Assembly: GCF_012641465.1 (NCBI RefSeq)
Contig: NZ_JABAIK010000007.1
Location: 124,001-188,000, forward strand
Reading direction: 5' to 3'
Length of the DNA: 64,000 bases
Origin: Vibrio agarilyticus
Lineage (GTDB): Bacteria; Pseudomonadota; Gammaproteobacteria; Enterobacterales; Vibrionaceae
How positions within the stretch are numbered: the stretch's first letter is position 1; each line of letters begins with the position of its first letter. The position numbers were made by a program, and so were the translations under genes. Below, piece by piece: positions 7,620 to 14,453 of the stretch. The notes under the pieces are model-generated. The model did not search any database. It was not told the origin of the DNA and worked only from the letters and a program-made list of their open reading frames with translations.

Positions 7620-7856
7620 TTATTTCCCCTTAATATCTTTCTTGTATTTCAACACTGCGTATTCTTCTTTAGTCATGTATTCCTGAAAACGATCAGGGTC
7701 ATTTTTAACGATGCGTTTGAAACGTGAAACAGTACTTAAACTGATCCCGTTTTGCTTCGCCACGCTTACATTTGTATATGTCTTTGCTTGATCGTATACA
7801 GCGAAAATAGTTTTATCGTCGCTCGCTGGGCGACCGCTTGTGCGCTTCTGTAGCAT
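7620..7856 (-). CDS. Small helix-turn-helix protein
   Basis: A 78-residue basic protein. Residues about 33-52 (V-A-K-Q-N-G-I-S-L-S-T-V-S-R-F) form a clear helix-turn-helix of the resolvase/Hin type. An N-terminal S-G-R-P arm, as in minor-groove-binding tails of invertases, precedes it. There is no catalytic domain. It is the first gene after the iteron-like field and has one of two duplicated regulatory modules about 90 bases upstream. It could bind the iterons as an initiator, or regulate the operon. Confidence 0.6.
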   Translation of the reverse strand: MLQKRTSGRPASDDKTIFAVYDQAKTYTNVSVAKQNGISLSTVSRFKRIVKNDPDRFQEYMTKEEYAVLKYKKDIKGK

Positions 7857-7944
7857 ATTTCTTGCCCTCTTTTGGTTTATCTACTTCTATTTATAAAAAT
7901 AGTTATTACTTTTATTATGACACGATATTTCTGGATATCTGTAA

Positions 7945-7993
7945 GATATGATATAGCGTTCTGTTTAACTTTGATAGCCACTGAAACAGGTTG
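7945..7993 (-). promoter_or_regulatory. Duplicated regulatory module, copy A
   Basis: This stretch matches 8603-8650 closely. Both share GTTCTG, TTTGATA and GAAACAGGTTG (plus-strand reading) at the same spacing, and each lies upstream of a minus-strand DNA-binding gene. It probably holds the promoter and operator of the HTH-helicase unit. Confidence 0.5.
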
Positions 7994-8010
7994 GAAAATT
8001 GTCCTCATTT

Positions 8011-8314
8011 AGGTGGGGACAACTATGCGTAGGTGGGGACAAATCGTTGGTTTTGTCGAATAGGTGAAGACAGTGAAGACAGTGGAGACAAGTGCATTTT
8101 ATGTTATATTTCAGTAGATTAGGTTGTCTTCACTAGGTGGAGGCAAACACCCGAAATGGAGACAAATCGACGAAAAGTGGGGACAAGGGGACAAGTGGGG
8201 ACAAGTAGAACCCTAGGACATTAGGACAAGTTAGGACAATTGATATTCTGATTTAATATCAACAATTTATGATGTCCTAAGTGCTTAGGGAAAATAGGGT
8301 TAAGTTAGGACAAA
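8011..8314. repeat. Iteron-like repeat field, candidate replication origin
   Basis: The 12-mer AGGTGGGGACAA occurs exactly at 8011-8022 and 8031-8042, 20 bp apart. Related copies with the core G(T/G)GG(G/A)GACAA or GTGAAGACA follow at about 8062, 8072, 8081, 8135, 8154, 8175, 8187 and 8193. An inverted copy lies at 8124-8133. Three TTAGGACA-type copies repeat every 10 bp at 8213-8240, with an inverted copy at 8273-8280 and one more at 8305-8314. AT-rich DNA lies among them (about 8096-8120 and 8238-8270). This is the organisation of iteron origins bound by a replication initiator. No gene lies in it. Confidence 0.6.
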
Positions 8315-8344
8315 TAAAAGCCCTTGAACCAATGATCCAAGGGC
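8312..8344 (-). terminator. Rho-independent terminator
   Basis: On the minus strand GCCCTTG (8338-8344) pairs with CAAGGGC (8320-8326) and is followed by TTTTATTTG. It would stop transcription of the small gene at 8393-8569 before it enters the iteron field. That keeps the candidate origin free of read-through. Confidence 0.65.
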
Positions 8345-8392
8345 GGTGTTAATTTGCAGGTTAACACTGTGGTATTATAACTTAATTACTCC

Positions 8393-8569
8393 TTAATGAC
8401 GTATCATCACGTTATATTTTCGAACTACGTAATCAATGACATCATCACGACTGAACTGATCGCCTTTTACAAAATACAATCTGCGTCCGTTCTTAGTTAA
8501 TTTCATTGATAACTCATCTAACTTAGTGTCTGTTTTAGCATCAAAGAACATTTGATATTTGCAGTTCAT
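8393..8569 (-). CDS. Small putative DNA-binding protein (58 residues)
   Basis: A 58-codon gene with ATG at 8569. The middle (T-K-L-D-E-L-S-M-K-L-T-K-N-G-R-R) and the end (S-R-D-D-V-I-D-Y-V-V-R-K-Y) look like the two helices of a ribbon-helix-helix-type protein, but the family is not certain. It has its own regulatory module upstream (8603-8650) and a terminator downstream, so it is a monocistronic unit between the origin-like field and the exported-protein gene. It could be the element's repressor or copy-number regulator. Confidence 0.55.
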   Translation of the reverse strand: MNCKYQMFFDAKTDTKLDELSMKLTKNGRRLYFVKGDQFSRDDVIDYVVRKYNVMIRH

Positions 8570-8602
8570 ATAATCTCACTTAATTACTGACTCAAGTTCA
8601 CT

Positions 8603-8650
8603 ATATGGTATATCGTTCTGATAAAATTTGATACCCCTTGAAACAGGTTG
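8603..8650 (-). promoter_or_regulatory. Duplicated regulatory module, copy B
   Basis: The second copy of the module seen at 7945-7993, here 34 bases upstream of the 58-codon gene. The most conserved piece is GAAACAGGTTG at the far end. Intervening sequence is conserved in spacing but not fully in base. Two copies in front of two putative regulators suggest one shared repressor or activator. Confidence 0.5.
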
Positions 8651-8662
8651 TTATATATAAAA

Positions 8663-8704
8663 TCAAAAAGCCCACGAAACGCTCTATACGCGCTCCTGTG
8701 GGCT
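8663..8704 (-). terminator. Rho-independent terminator
   Basis: On the minus strand AGCCCAC (8698-8704) pairs with GTGGGCT (8669-8675), followed by TTTTTGATT. It ends the transcript of the exported-protein gene at 8795-9109. Confidence 0.7.
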
Positions 8705-8794
8705 TCTGTAATAAGTTATGCATTGGTTCAGGTGATGCGCTTAAACGGTGCTCTTGGGCGTTCTGGGGCTAATATTTAAGGCTTAACGTCTGTA

Positions 8795-9109
8795 TCAGTT
8801 CGCCGCTTGGAAGCACTCTAGTTCTACGTCATTCCTAAAGTCCTCTATTGTCCTTGCTCTCATTTCGTCCGTGCTATAACGCGGTTGCTTATATGCCTCA
8901 ATGATTACCTGTTTCATGTGGTTAGCAACCGCTGTATCGTCATTAAGTGCTTCTAGCATGGTAGATAGGGGAATTCCGTTCTGACGTGCTGTCATAATTT
9001 TTACTGATAAATCGCCTAATTCACGACAAACGTCCGCTTGAGTTACTTCAGCCGCATTGGATGCAGACGATAGAGCAGATAGGACGCCAACCAATATCAT
9101 TTTCTTCAT
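8795..9109 (-). CDS. Small exported protein of unknown function
   Basis: A 104-residue protein with a clear signal peptide: MKK, a hydrophobic core, then A-S-N-A-A with likely cleavage near residue 19-20. The mature part is acidic, about 85 residues, with two cysteines (near residues 28 and 100) that could form a disulphide in the periplasm. ATG 9109 follows a GGAT-type site. Exported accessory proteins on such elements often change the host surface or exclude other phages, but nothing in the sequence shows this. It has its own terminator and so is probably expressed apart from the recombinase. Confidence 0.7.
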   Translation of the reverse strand: MKKMILVGVLSALSSASNAAEVTQADVCRELGDLSVKIMTARQNGIPLSTMLEALNDDTAVANHMKQVIIEAYKQPRYSTDEMRARTIEDFRNDVELECFQAAN

Positions 9110-9237
9110 AGATGATCCTTACGTTTTGTTTTATTGCTTAATATATAGATATTCTTACTGCTTACTAGCAGTTTCCAAAATCTAGTCTCACACCTTTTTG
9201 ATATTGTGATACTGCCGACACTTGTACTTGACTCCAT

Positions 9238-10899
9238 CTAAGCGTTCAACTCCTCCTGCGCGCTTGTGGCTGCGTTTACAAGGTGCTTCAGGATAGAACT
9301 GCGTTCAATGTTCTGCTCTAACGTTTCGTGTGTGATAACTGGCATAGTGTAATACTCAAGTACCTGTTTCTCTGAACCACCTATGAACTCCTTACGCTCC
9401 TGTTTCTGTTGTTCTATACGGATCATCCACTCACGATCCTGCAACTCGTACAACAAGAAATACGGCTGTTTGCTTCTGCCGTTGTATTTGTGAACACGTA
9501 ATGACTGCAACAGTCTTAAATAAATTTTCTTGGCTTTTACTCTTATTTCTTCATCTCCGTTGGCTACTTCTGACCAATTCAGATCAAGTACCTCGGTTTC
9601 ACTTTGAGACAGCAGATCTATTTCTTTCGTTAATTCTTTTATTTCGTTCTTATGCTTTGATATTGAAATAGTTATCGTTACGTCTTCTTCCTCCAATGTT
9701 TCGGCGTATTCGGTCAGTTGCTTTAACGCTTTTTCTTTCTTAGAGATTTTCAACGATAATTGATCAATTAATGTAGTATCCTTTTCAGTATTGAATACCC
9801 CTTCATTCCTTAGATGCAAGAATAACGATTTTGAAATTGCTTCTTCAACCGCTTTAACTTCAATTGATCCATTTGAACACGTTCCACCTGTATCACGGTT
9901 AGAACAGATATATCTACCTTTCTTGTGATAGGTATATGTAGAACCGCATTCATTGCATTTTATAATACCTTCAAATAGATTTTCATTATATGCGGCTTTC
10001 TTACCTGCTCCAAATTCGCGCTGCATTCTTGGCACTTGGCACTTATCAAATAATTCGTGTGATATCACCTGCGGATATACATCACTTATAATCAGATCCG
10101 CTTCTTCTTTATTTGCTCGTTTTAAATCCTTCGTTCTTGATTGGCTTTTAATATCACCTGTAACAGAATACGAGTTAATAATATTCTTTATCTTTGTTTG
10201 GTTCCAAGATCCATTTTTGAAGTGCAATATATTATCTGCATTAAGTCCTTGAGCAATCGAACGAGGTGAGTTGCCTTTCGCGTATTCATTGAATATACGT
10301 CTAACAATAATTGCTCTGTCTTCTATTAATTCATATCCCGTTGATGTCCTTTGCAACCAATACGGCGTTTTATTGCTTGTGTGCTTCTGAGTACGATATT
10401 TGTTATCCCACGTGGCAAGCAAACGATCAGAAAGGTTTTTACTGTATTGATGCGCTGCGTCAATTCTAACAGCAAGAACTAAAGCAGTAGCGAGATCATC
10501 TGCTGCTTCTTCTGTGTATAATTTGTTGTAACCTAGTTCATATATATCGACGTATTCAAGTAAGTCTTCAATTAATCTACGTCCATCTTTCAATGATAAA
10601 CGTGTTAATCGGTCTAATTTCTCGATCATTAATACGTGTTTAGGATTTGTCGGTAATATTATTTCTTTTTCTTTAAGTGCTTCAAAGAATACGCCCAATT
10701 CACCTTTAGATATATGTTCAGATTTAAAAGCCGATAATGCAGGGTCACTCATTGATAATGTTTCGTCTAATGCTGCTCCTGCTTTATTAACAAAATCGGT
10801 AATCGCTTCTATCTGTCTTCGCTCTGAGTCTCCCAACTTCTGCTTAGTGCTTGAGAACCGCATGTAACTGATTACTGTTCTACCTCTTAGATCGTGCAT
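9238..10899 (-). CDS. Large serine recombinase (integrase/excisionase)
   Basis: A 553-residue member of the large serine recombinase family. The resolvase-type catalytic domain is at about 8-165, with the S-Y-M-R-F-S-S-T-K-Q nucleophile region (Ser16) and the E-K-L-D-R-L-T-R motif at 93-100. A recombinase domain follows to about 300, with R-I-F-N-E-Y-A-K-G and the typical W-x-x-x-x-I-x-x-I-I-x-x segment. Then come a zinc ribbon with four cysteines (about 310-345) and a long coiled coil (about 375-435). The ATG has a strong AAGGAGG. It lies about 45 bases from the metE junction, as expected for the enzyme that integrated the element. Such enzymes integrate at attB/attP and need a directionality factor to excise; none is recognised here. 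Confidence 0.93.
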   Translation of the reverse strand: MHDLRGRTVISYMRFSSTKQKLGDSERRQIEAITDFVNKAGAALDETLSMSDPALSAFKSEHISKGELGVFFEALKEKEIILPTNPKHVLMIEKLDRLTRLSLKDGRRLIEDLLEYVDIYELGYNKLYTEEAADDLATALVLAVRIDAAHQYSKNLSDRLLATWDNKYRTQKHTSNKTPYWLQRTSTGYELIEDRAIIVRRIFNEYAKGNSPRSIAQGLNADNILHFKNGSWNQTKIKNIINSYSVTGDIKSQSRTKDLKRANKEEADLIISDVYPQVISHELFDKCQVPRMQREFGAGKKAAYNENLFEGIIKCNECGSTYTYHKKGRYICSNRDTGGTCSNGSIEVKAVEEAISKSLFLHLRNEGVFNTEKDTTLIDQLSLKISKKEKALKQLTEYAETLEEEDVTITISISKHKNEIKELTKEIDLLSQSETEVLDLNWSEVANGDEEIRVKAKKIYLRLLQSLRVHKYNGRSKQPYFLLYELQDREWMIRIEQQKQERKEFIGGSEKQVLEYYTMPVITHETLEQNIERSSILKHLVNAATSAQEELNA

Positions 10900-10925
10900 A
10901 CTGCCTCCTTACGTTGGATTTACAG

Positions 10926-10953
10926 CATATCACAGATATGACATTAAAGCAGG
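10926..10953. other. Element-metE junction (attachment site)
   Basis: The metE frame matches MetE up to the Asn-Tyr codons ending near 10953, then diverges and stops. An inverted repeat, CATATC-ACA-GATATG (10926-10940), lies on the element side. Serine integrase sites usually have imperfect dyads around a 2-bp crossover. The exact core cannot be set without the other junction. Confidence 0.6.
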
Positions 10954-11312
10954 TAATTGGTATTAAACCATTTGGTCATTTCACTTGCGGCGCAACCATC
11001 TTGGCCCGCGTGCGCCTTACCTCGCGCAATATCAAACATGGTATCTAACGTTGGAAACCCATTACGATGACGTTTAGGAATATGACCCAGCATCATTGAT
11101 GTATTCAATACTTGGTCATACCAAGCAAAATCACCCACCGTTACCCAACTCAAACCCGAATCGCTCTGAGTGCGCCAGTTTTCTTGACGTATCGCTCGCC
11201 CAATCGTGTTTAATTGCTTTTGTGTGATCTCGCCGCGCCAATACTGTTCAAGGCCAAATTTTAATTCCCGTTTTGCCCCAATGCGAGGGTAACCCAAAAT
11301 GTGTGTTGTCAT
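10944..11312 (-). pseudogene. metE: metE 5' fragment, cut by the element
   Basis: The 122-codon frame starts [20 protein letters not shown], the MetE N-terminus, and keeps MetE landmarks (V-G-D-F-A-W-Y-D and [10 protein letters not shown]). After that Tyr it reads Leu-Leu-stop from element DNA. MetE, the cobalamin-independent methionine synthase, is normally about 750-760 residues, and the zinc and folate sites lie in the missing part, so this fragment is inactive. The remainder probably lies beyond the element's left end. Upstream, the shared metE-metR regulatory region is intact. While the element is integrated, methionine synthesis would depend on MetH and cobalamin. Confidence 0.92.
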
Positions 11313-11460
11313 GATTTCATCCCTGTCGTGTCATTGCCTGCCTCCCCCCCAAAAAAAATCACTTCGCTTTTTACACAAGGTGAAGCGGAAAGGGTTCGCC
11401 TTGTGATCATTTAAACGAGTTATCTCACTCAGGCCAAACGGGAAATATTCATTGCGATCA

Positions 11461-11473
11461 TGAATGAATTTCA
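11461..11473. promoter_or_regulatory. MetR binding site
   Basis: The site matches the known MetR consensus TGAA-N5-TTCA exactly (TGAATGAATTTCA). It lies between the divergent metE and metR genes, 149 bases upstream of the metE start. MetR with homocysteine would activate metE from here. Confidence 0.75.
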
Positions 11474-11507
11474 CGTATATACCCAAGACAACACAAAAAC
11501 CTAACTA

Positions 11508-11531
11508 AGACATGTAGACGTCCAGATGTTT
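11508..11531. promoter_or_regulatory. MetJ operator of three tandem met boxes
   Basis: Three adjoining 8-mers, AGACATGT, AGACGTCC and AGATGTTT, resemble the met box AGACGTCT (6, 7 and 5 of 8 matches). MetJ with S-adenosylmethionine binds two or more such boxes in tandem. The position fits repression of both metE and metR. Confidence 0.75.
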
Positions 11532-11652
11532 ACATTTATTACGCGTCAAGGTAACGTAACCCAAATGGCCTCAACAAACTCGAAACGGACCACTCGAGTT
11601 CTAAGTAGGAAATGTCATTTGCCGGTCACTGAATTACGCAAGGAGGCGTTTT

Positions 11653-12570
11653 ATGATTGAGCTGAAGCATCTACGTACGTTACAAACGTTACGCGACACC
11701 GGGTCACTGACTGCGACCGCAACCTCTTTGCACCTCACCCAATCGGCGTTGTCACATCAGTTAAAAGAGTTAGAAACTCGAATTGGCGGCGCCCTGTTTT
11801 TGCGTAAAACTCGCCCTGTTAAGTTCACCGCCGAAGGAGAAATTCTGCTCACGTTGGCACAAAATGTGTTACCTCAGCTTGCTCGAGCCGAAAATGAACT
11901 TGCGAGTTTAAAAGAGGATGTGAATGGGCGTCTGCATATGGCGATCGAATGCCACTCCTGTTTTCAGTGGCTCATGCCAGCACTACGCGAGTATCAGCAA
12001 AATTGGCCATCCGTTGCATTGGATTTTTCATCCGGTTTTGGCTTTGAGCCTCTAGCGGCTTTGGCAGCCGGCGAGCTGGATTTGGTGATCACTTCTGACA
12101 TTCAGACTCGAGCTGAAATTCATTATGAGCCTTTGTTCGATTTTGAGATGCGCCTCATTACAGCCACCAACCACCCATTGGCAGATTCAAAACGAATTCA
12201 ACCGAGCGATTTACAAGATCAAACGCTGCTTTCCTATCCGGTGCAAAAGCAACGCCTAGACGTTGTAAAACATTTTCTTGCGCCAGCTCATATCGAGCCT
12301 TCACGCTGGAAACAAGCGGATAATACCTTGATGTTGGTGCAAATGGTGTCGGCTGGTTTAGGCGTTGCTGCTCTGCCAAACTGGGCCATCAGTGAGTTTT
12401 CACGTCAAGGCCTTATTCAAAGCCTACCACTAGGTAATGGATTATGGCGTCGGCTTTATGCTGGCGTTCGCGCAAGCGAGCGCGAAAAACGTTATCTACA
12501 GGCGTTTTTTTCCACCGCACGGCAACAGTGCCAAAGCCACCTTGATGGGATCAAGATGGCGAAGATCTAA
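11653..12570 (+). CDS. metR: LysR-type activator of methionine genes
   Basis: A 305-residue LysR-family regulator. The N-terminal winged helix-turn-helix is at about 3-60 (G-S-L-T-A-T-A-T-S-L-H-L-T-Q-S-A-L-S-H-Q), and the effector domain runs from about 90 to 295. MetR uses homocysteine as co-inducer to activate metE, metA and others. Identity rests on the LysR fold, its divergent placement next to metE, and the MetR and MetJ sites between them. ATG 11653 has AAGGAGG six bases upstream. The gene is intact although its main target is disrupted. Confidence 0.92.
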   Translation: MIELKHLRTLQTLRDTGSLTATATSLHLTQSALSHQLKELETRIGGALFLRKTRPVKFTAEGEILLTLAQNVLPQLARAENELASLKEDVNGRLHMAIECHSCFQWLMPALREYQQNWPSVALDFSSGFGFEPLAALAAGELDLVITSDIQTRAEIHYEPLFDFEMRLITATNHPLADSKRIQPSDLQDQTLLSYPVQKQRLDVVKHFLAPAHIEPSRWKQADNTLMLVQMVSAGLGVAALPNWAISEFSRQGLIQSLPLGNGLWRRLYAGVRASEREKRYLQAFFSTARQQCQSHLDGIKMAKI

Positions 12571-12583
12571 GTGGAAAAGCGCT

Positions 12584-12778
12584 CTAAACCGCTTTGAATT
12601 GATTGGTCAACGGGTCGTAATGATACCCGACGTCTGCCAGTTTTTGCCTCACCATATCGGTATCTAATTCATAGCGACTGGCTAGCTCCTCGTAACTGTT
12701 GCATTCAATGCGCAGCTTTTCATTTAAGATACTGAGTAAAATGACATTATCGAGCTGATTAACATGACTTAAATCCAT
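12584..12778 (-). CDS. DUF4250 domain protein
   Basis: A 64-residue protein. The D-N-V-I-L-L-S-I-L-N-E-K-L-R motif and the G-Y-x-Y-D-x-x-x-N-Q-F-K ending are those of DUF4250, a small conserved family of unknown function. I use ATG 12778, which has AGGAGAGG upstream; a longer in-frame start at 12856 has no support. It is convergent with metR, 13 bases apart. Confidence 0.8.
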   Translation of the reverse strand: MDLSHVNQLDNVILLSILNEKLRIECNSYEELASRYELDTDMVRQKLADVGYHYDPLTNQFKAV

Positions 12779-13025
12779 AGCACCTCTCCTATCGATACGA
12801 CATGGTGTTAAATCGTCTGTTTGCCAAAGCATCGTTGCTATCATGGGCCAACTCAACCAAGGCTTACGCTCTAGTCTAGACGTAAAATACGCAAGTTCTC
12901 AGTTACAACGCACAAAAGCGACTCTATACCAAAAAAATGGGCGTCTAAGGTAGGTAACCTGCGTTCTTAAAGAAAAGCATTGCAAGCTCAAGTAGGACGT
13001 GAATAAGGCGCCTTTAGCACAAAGT

Positions 13026-13550
13026 CTAGGCAGAGGCCTCGGTTACTCTGAGCTCGTAAATGTGGTCAGAAAACCAGTGCCCACCAATCTGATATGCGTC
13101 GGGTTCAATTGTGGCAAGATGAAATCCGCATTTTTTCAACACACTCTCTGAGGCACTATTTCCCTCGGTAACCACAGCGCGAAACTGTTTGATATTCCAA
13201 TGCGCTTGCGCATACGTCAGCAACGCTTGATTTGATTCTGTTGCGAATCCTTGATTGTGACTGAGCGGATCAAACATAAAACCCAGTTCAGCGACTTGCC
13301 CATTCCAATAAAACCCAATGATCCCCACTTTTGTCTTGGTGTCGCGAGTTTCGACCATGAGGCAGAGCCAGCAATTTGACTCAAGTTTCCAAGGAAGTCT
13401 TCGCTGTTCAAATTTTGCTTTGATCTCAGCCTTTGGCAGCGGGTCGAAACAGTGCTTAATCACATCATGGTTGCAAAACAACTGATAGAAAAACGACCAA
13501 TCGTCATCGGTCATAAAACGCGCTTCAAGGCGTGAGGTATTAAGCAGCAT
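13026..13550 (-). CDS. GNAT-family N-acetyltransferase (RimJ/RimL-like)
   Basis: A 174-residue acetyltransferase of the GNAT_3 type. The start (L-x-T-x-R-L-x-A-R) is followed by V-G-I-I-G-F-Y-W, E-L-G-F-M-F-D, a Q-G-F-A-T-E-S acetyl-CoA loop, and N-x-A-S-E-S-V-L-K-K-C-G-F. It transfers acetyl groups to a small molecule or protein N-terminus; the substrate cannot be told. Its start overlaps the end of the upstream membrane-protein gene by 11 bases, so they are co-transcribed. Confidence 0.85.
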   Translation of the reverse strand: MLLNTSRLEARFMTDDDWSFFYQLFCNHDVIKHCFDPLPKAEIKAKFEQRRLPWKLESNCWLCLMVETRDTKTKVGIIGFYWNGQVAELGFMFDPLSHNQGFATESNQALLTYAQAHWNIKQFRAVVTEGNSASESVLKKCGFHLATIEPDAYQIGGHWFSDHIYELRVTEASA

Positions 13551-14241
13551 TCAACGCACCGGTTAGCTGAAACAAAAACTGAATCCCTGTGCTAGCAAAT
13601 AATGCCAAGAACAGTGCGATACCCAATTGCAACTTGGTGGCTGCTTTATGAGTCAACATGTGCCAACACCACGCCACAATCGCAAGGATCAAGAGTAAAA
13701 ATAGCGCAATAATAGAATGCGTTTGCTGCGCAATCACCGCTTCATCCAAACGATACATTACCGCCATTAACGCCAAAACCAATCCCATTGCGCCGATAAC
13801 GCCAGCAACAGGTAGAATTTTATTAAATGCTTGCAGTCGAGAGCGAGCAACCGTCAAAAGTAACTGAGCAAAGAGACCGCCGATGAATACACTGAGCAAT
13901 AGTGTGGCAATTGAAGCGGCGAAAGATGACTGTTCAAAAGCTTGAATCATCAGATAAGAAAACGCGAGGCCATTGGCCAAATGAAGCAGCCACAACGGTC
14001 CTTTTTCGCGAGTCTTGCCCGTTTGTACTTTAGAATAAAAGTAAAACAGCGCGAAAACGATCATGAAGGCTTCAATCTTAAGTGAGGCCACTGCCAACCA
14101 TAGGATTGAAAGAGCAGGAAACAGCTTATGAATTCGACCTCGTTGACCTGGGCAAATATCACCTTTGACTAGAACCAAAGTAAGAATAAGCTGCGCGCCA
14201 AACAGCATCGGCGCTAAATTGTTTAATAACAGCGGGATCAT
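13540..14241 (-). CDS. Multi-pass membrane protein of unknown function
   Basis: A protein of about 233 residues with seven or eight hydrophobic segments spread from the N-terminus to residue 230, short loops and no recognised motif. I prefer ATG 14241 to a GTG three bases upstream. It shares an operon with the acetyltransferase downstream. It may be a small transporter or an integral membrane accessory protein; the sequence does not tell. Confidence 0.7.
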   Translation of the reverse strand: MIPLLLNNLAPMLFGAQLILTLVLVKGDICPGQRGRIHKLFPALSILWLAVASLKIEAFMIVFALFYFYSKVQTGKTREKGPLWLLHLANGLAFSYLMIQAFEQSSFAASIATLLLSVFIGGLFAQLLLTVARSRLQAFNKILPVAGVIGAMGLVLALMAVMYRLDEAVIAQQTHSIIALFLLLILAIVAWCWHMLTHKAATKLQLGIALFLALFASTGIQFLFQLTGALNAA

Positions 14242-14453
14242 CACGTTTCGTTATCTCGTAAAATGGGCTTGGAATCATACCCAAAGCCACCAAATTCAGC
14301 AAATTCAGCAAATCACTGTGTCTCAATTGTTCATCGCTGGCCGTTGCAATGTCGATAGCGATTGACTCTAACCCGAGCGACTATGGTACACTTCCGCGCT
14401 TTATTCACGACCTCAGCCATTGGCGTCATCATCCATTCATCAGGGCAAAAAGC

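Larger units (their letters stand above)
1..10950. mobile_element. Integrated phage-like element (right part) inserted in metE
   Basis: The region is visibly AT-richer than the flanking host DNA and has its own gene style: tiny overlapping minus-strand genes. It carries phage hallmarks (tape measure, two HK97-fold capsid proteins, a small-terminase-like protein), a replication-like module (SF2 helicase, HTH and ribbon-helix-helix proteins, iteron-like repeats) and a large serine recombinase at its right edge. The right boundary is placed where the metE reading frame stops matching MetE, near 10945-10953. The left end and the remainder of metE lie outside the window, so size and completeness are unknown. 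It could be a complete prophage, a capsid-encoding satellite or a decayed element; the open reading frames seen here look intact. Confidence 0.9.

Noticed and set aside
8011-8314. Possible CRISPR array in the repeat field
   Set aside because: Repeat units are 8-12 bp, imperfect, unevenly spaced and partly inverted; there are no 25-40 bp repeats with unique spacers and no cas genes.
13658-13867. Frames antisense to the membrane-protein gene
   Set aside because: Shadow of a well-supported hydrophobic protein; no ribosome site or independent evidence.
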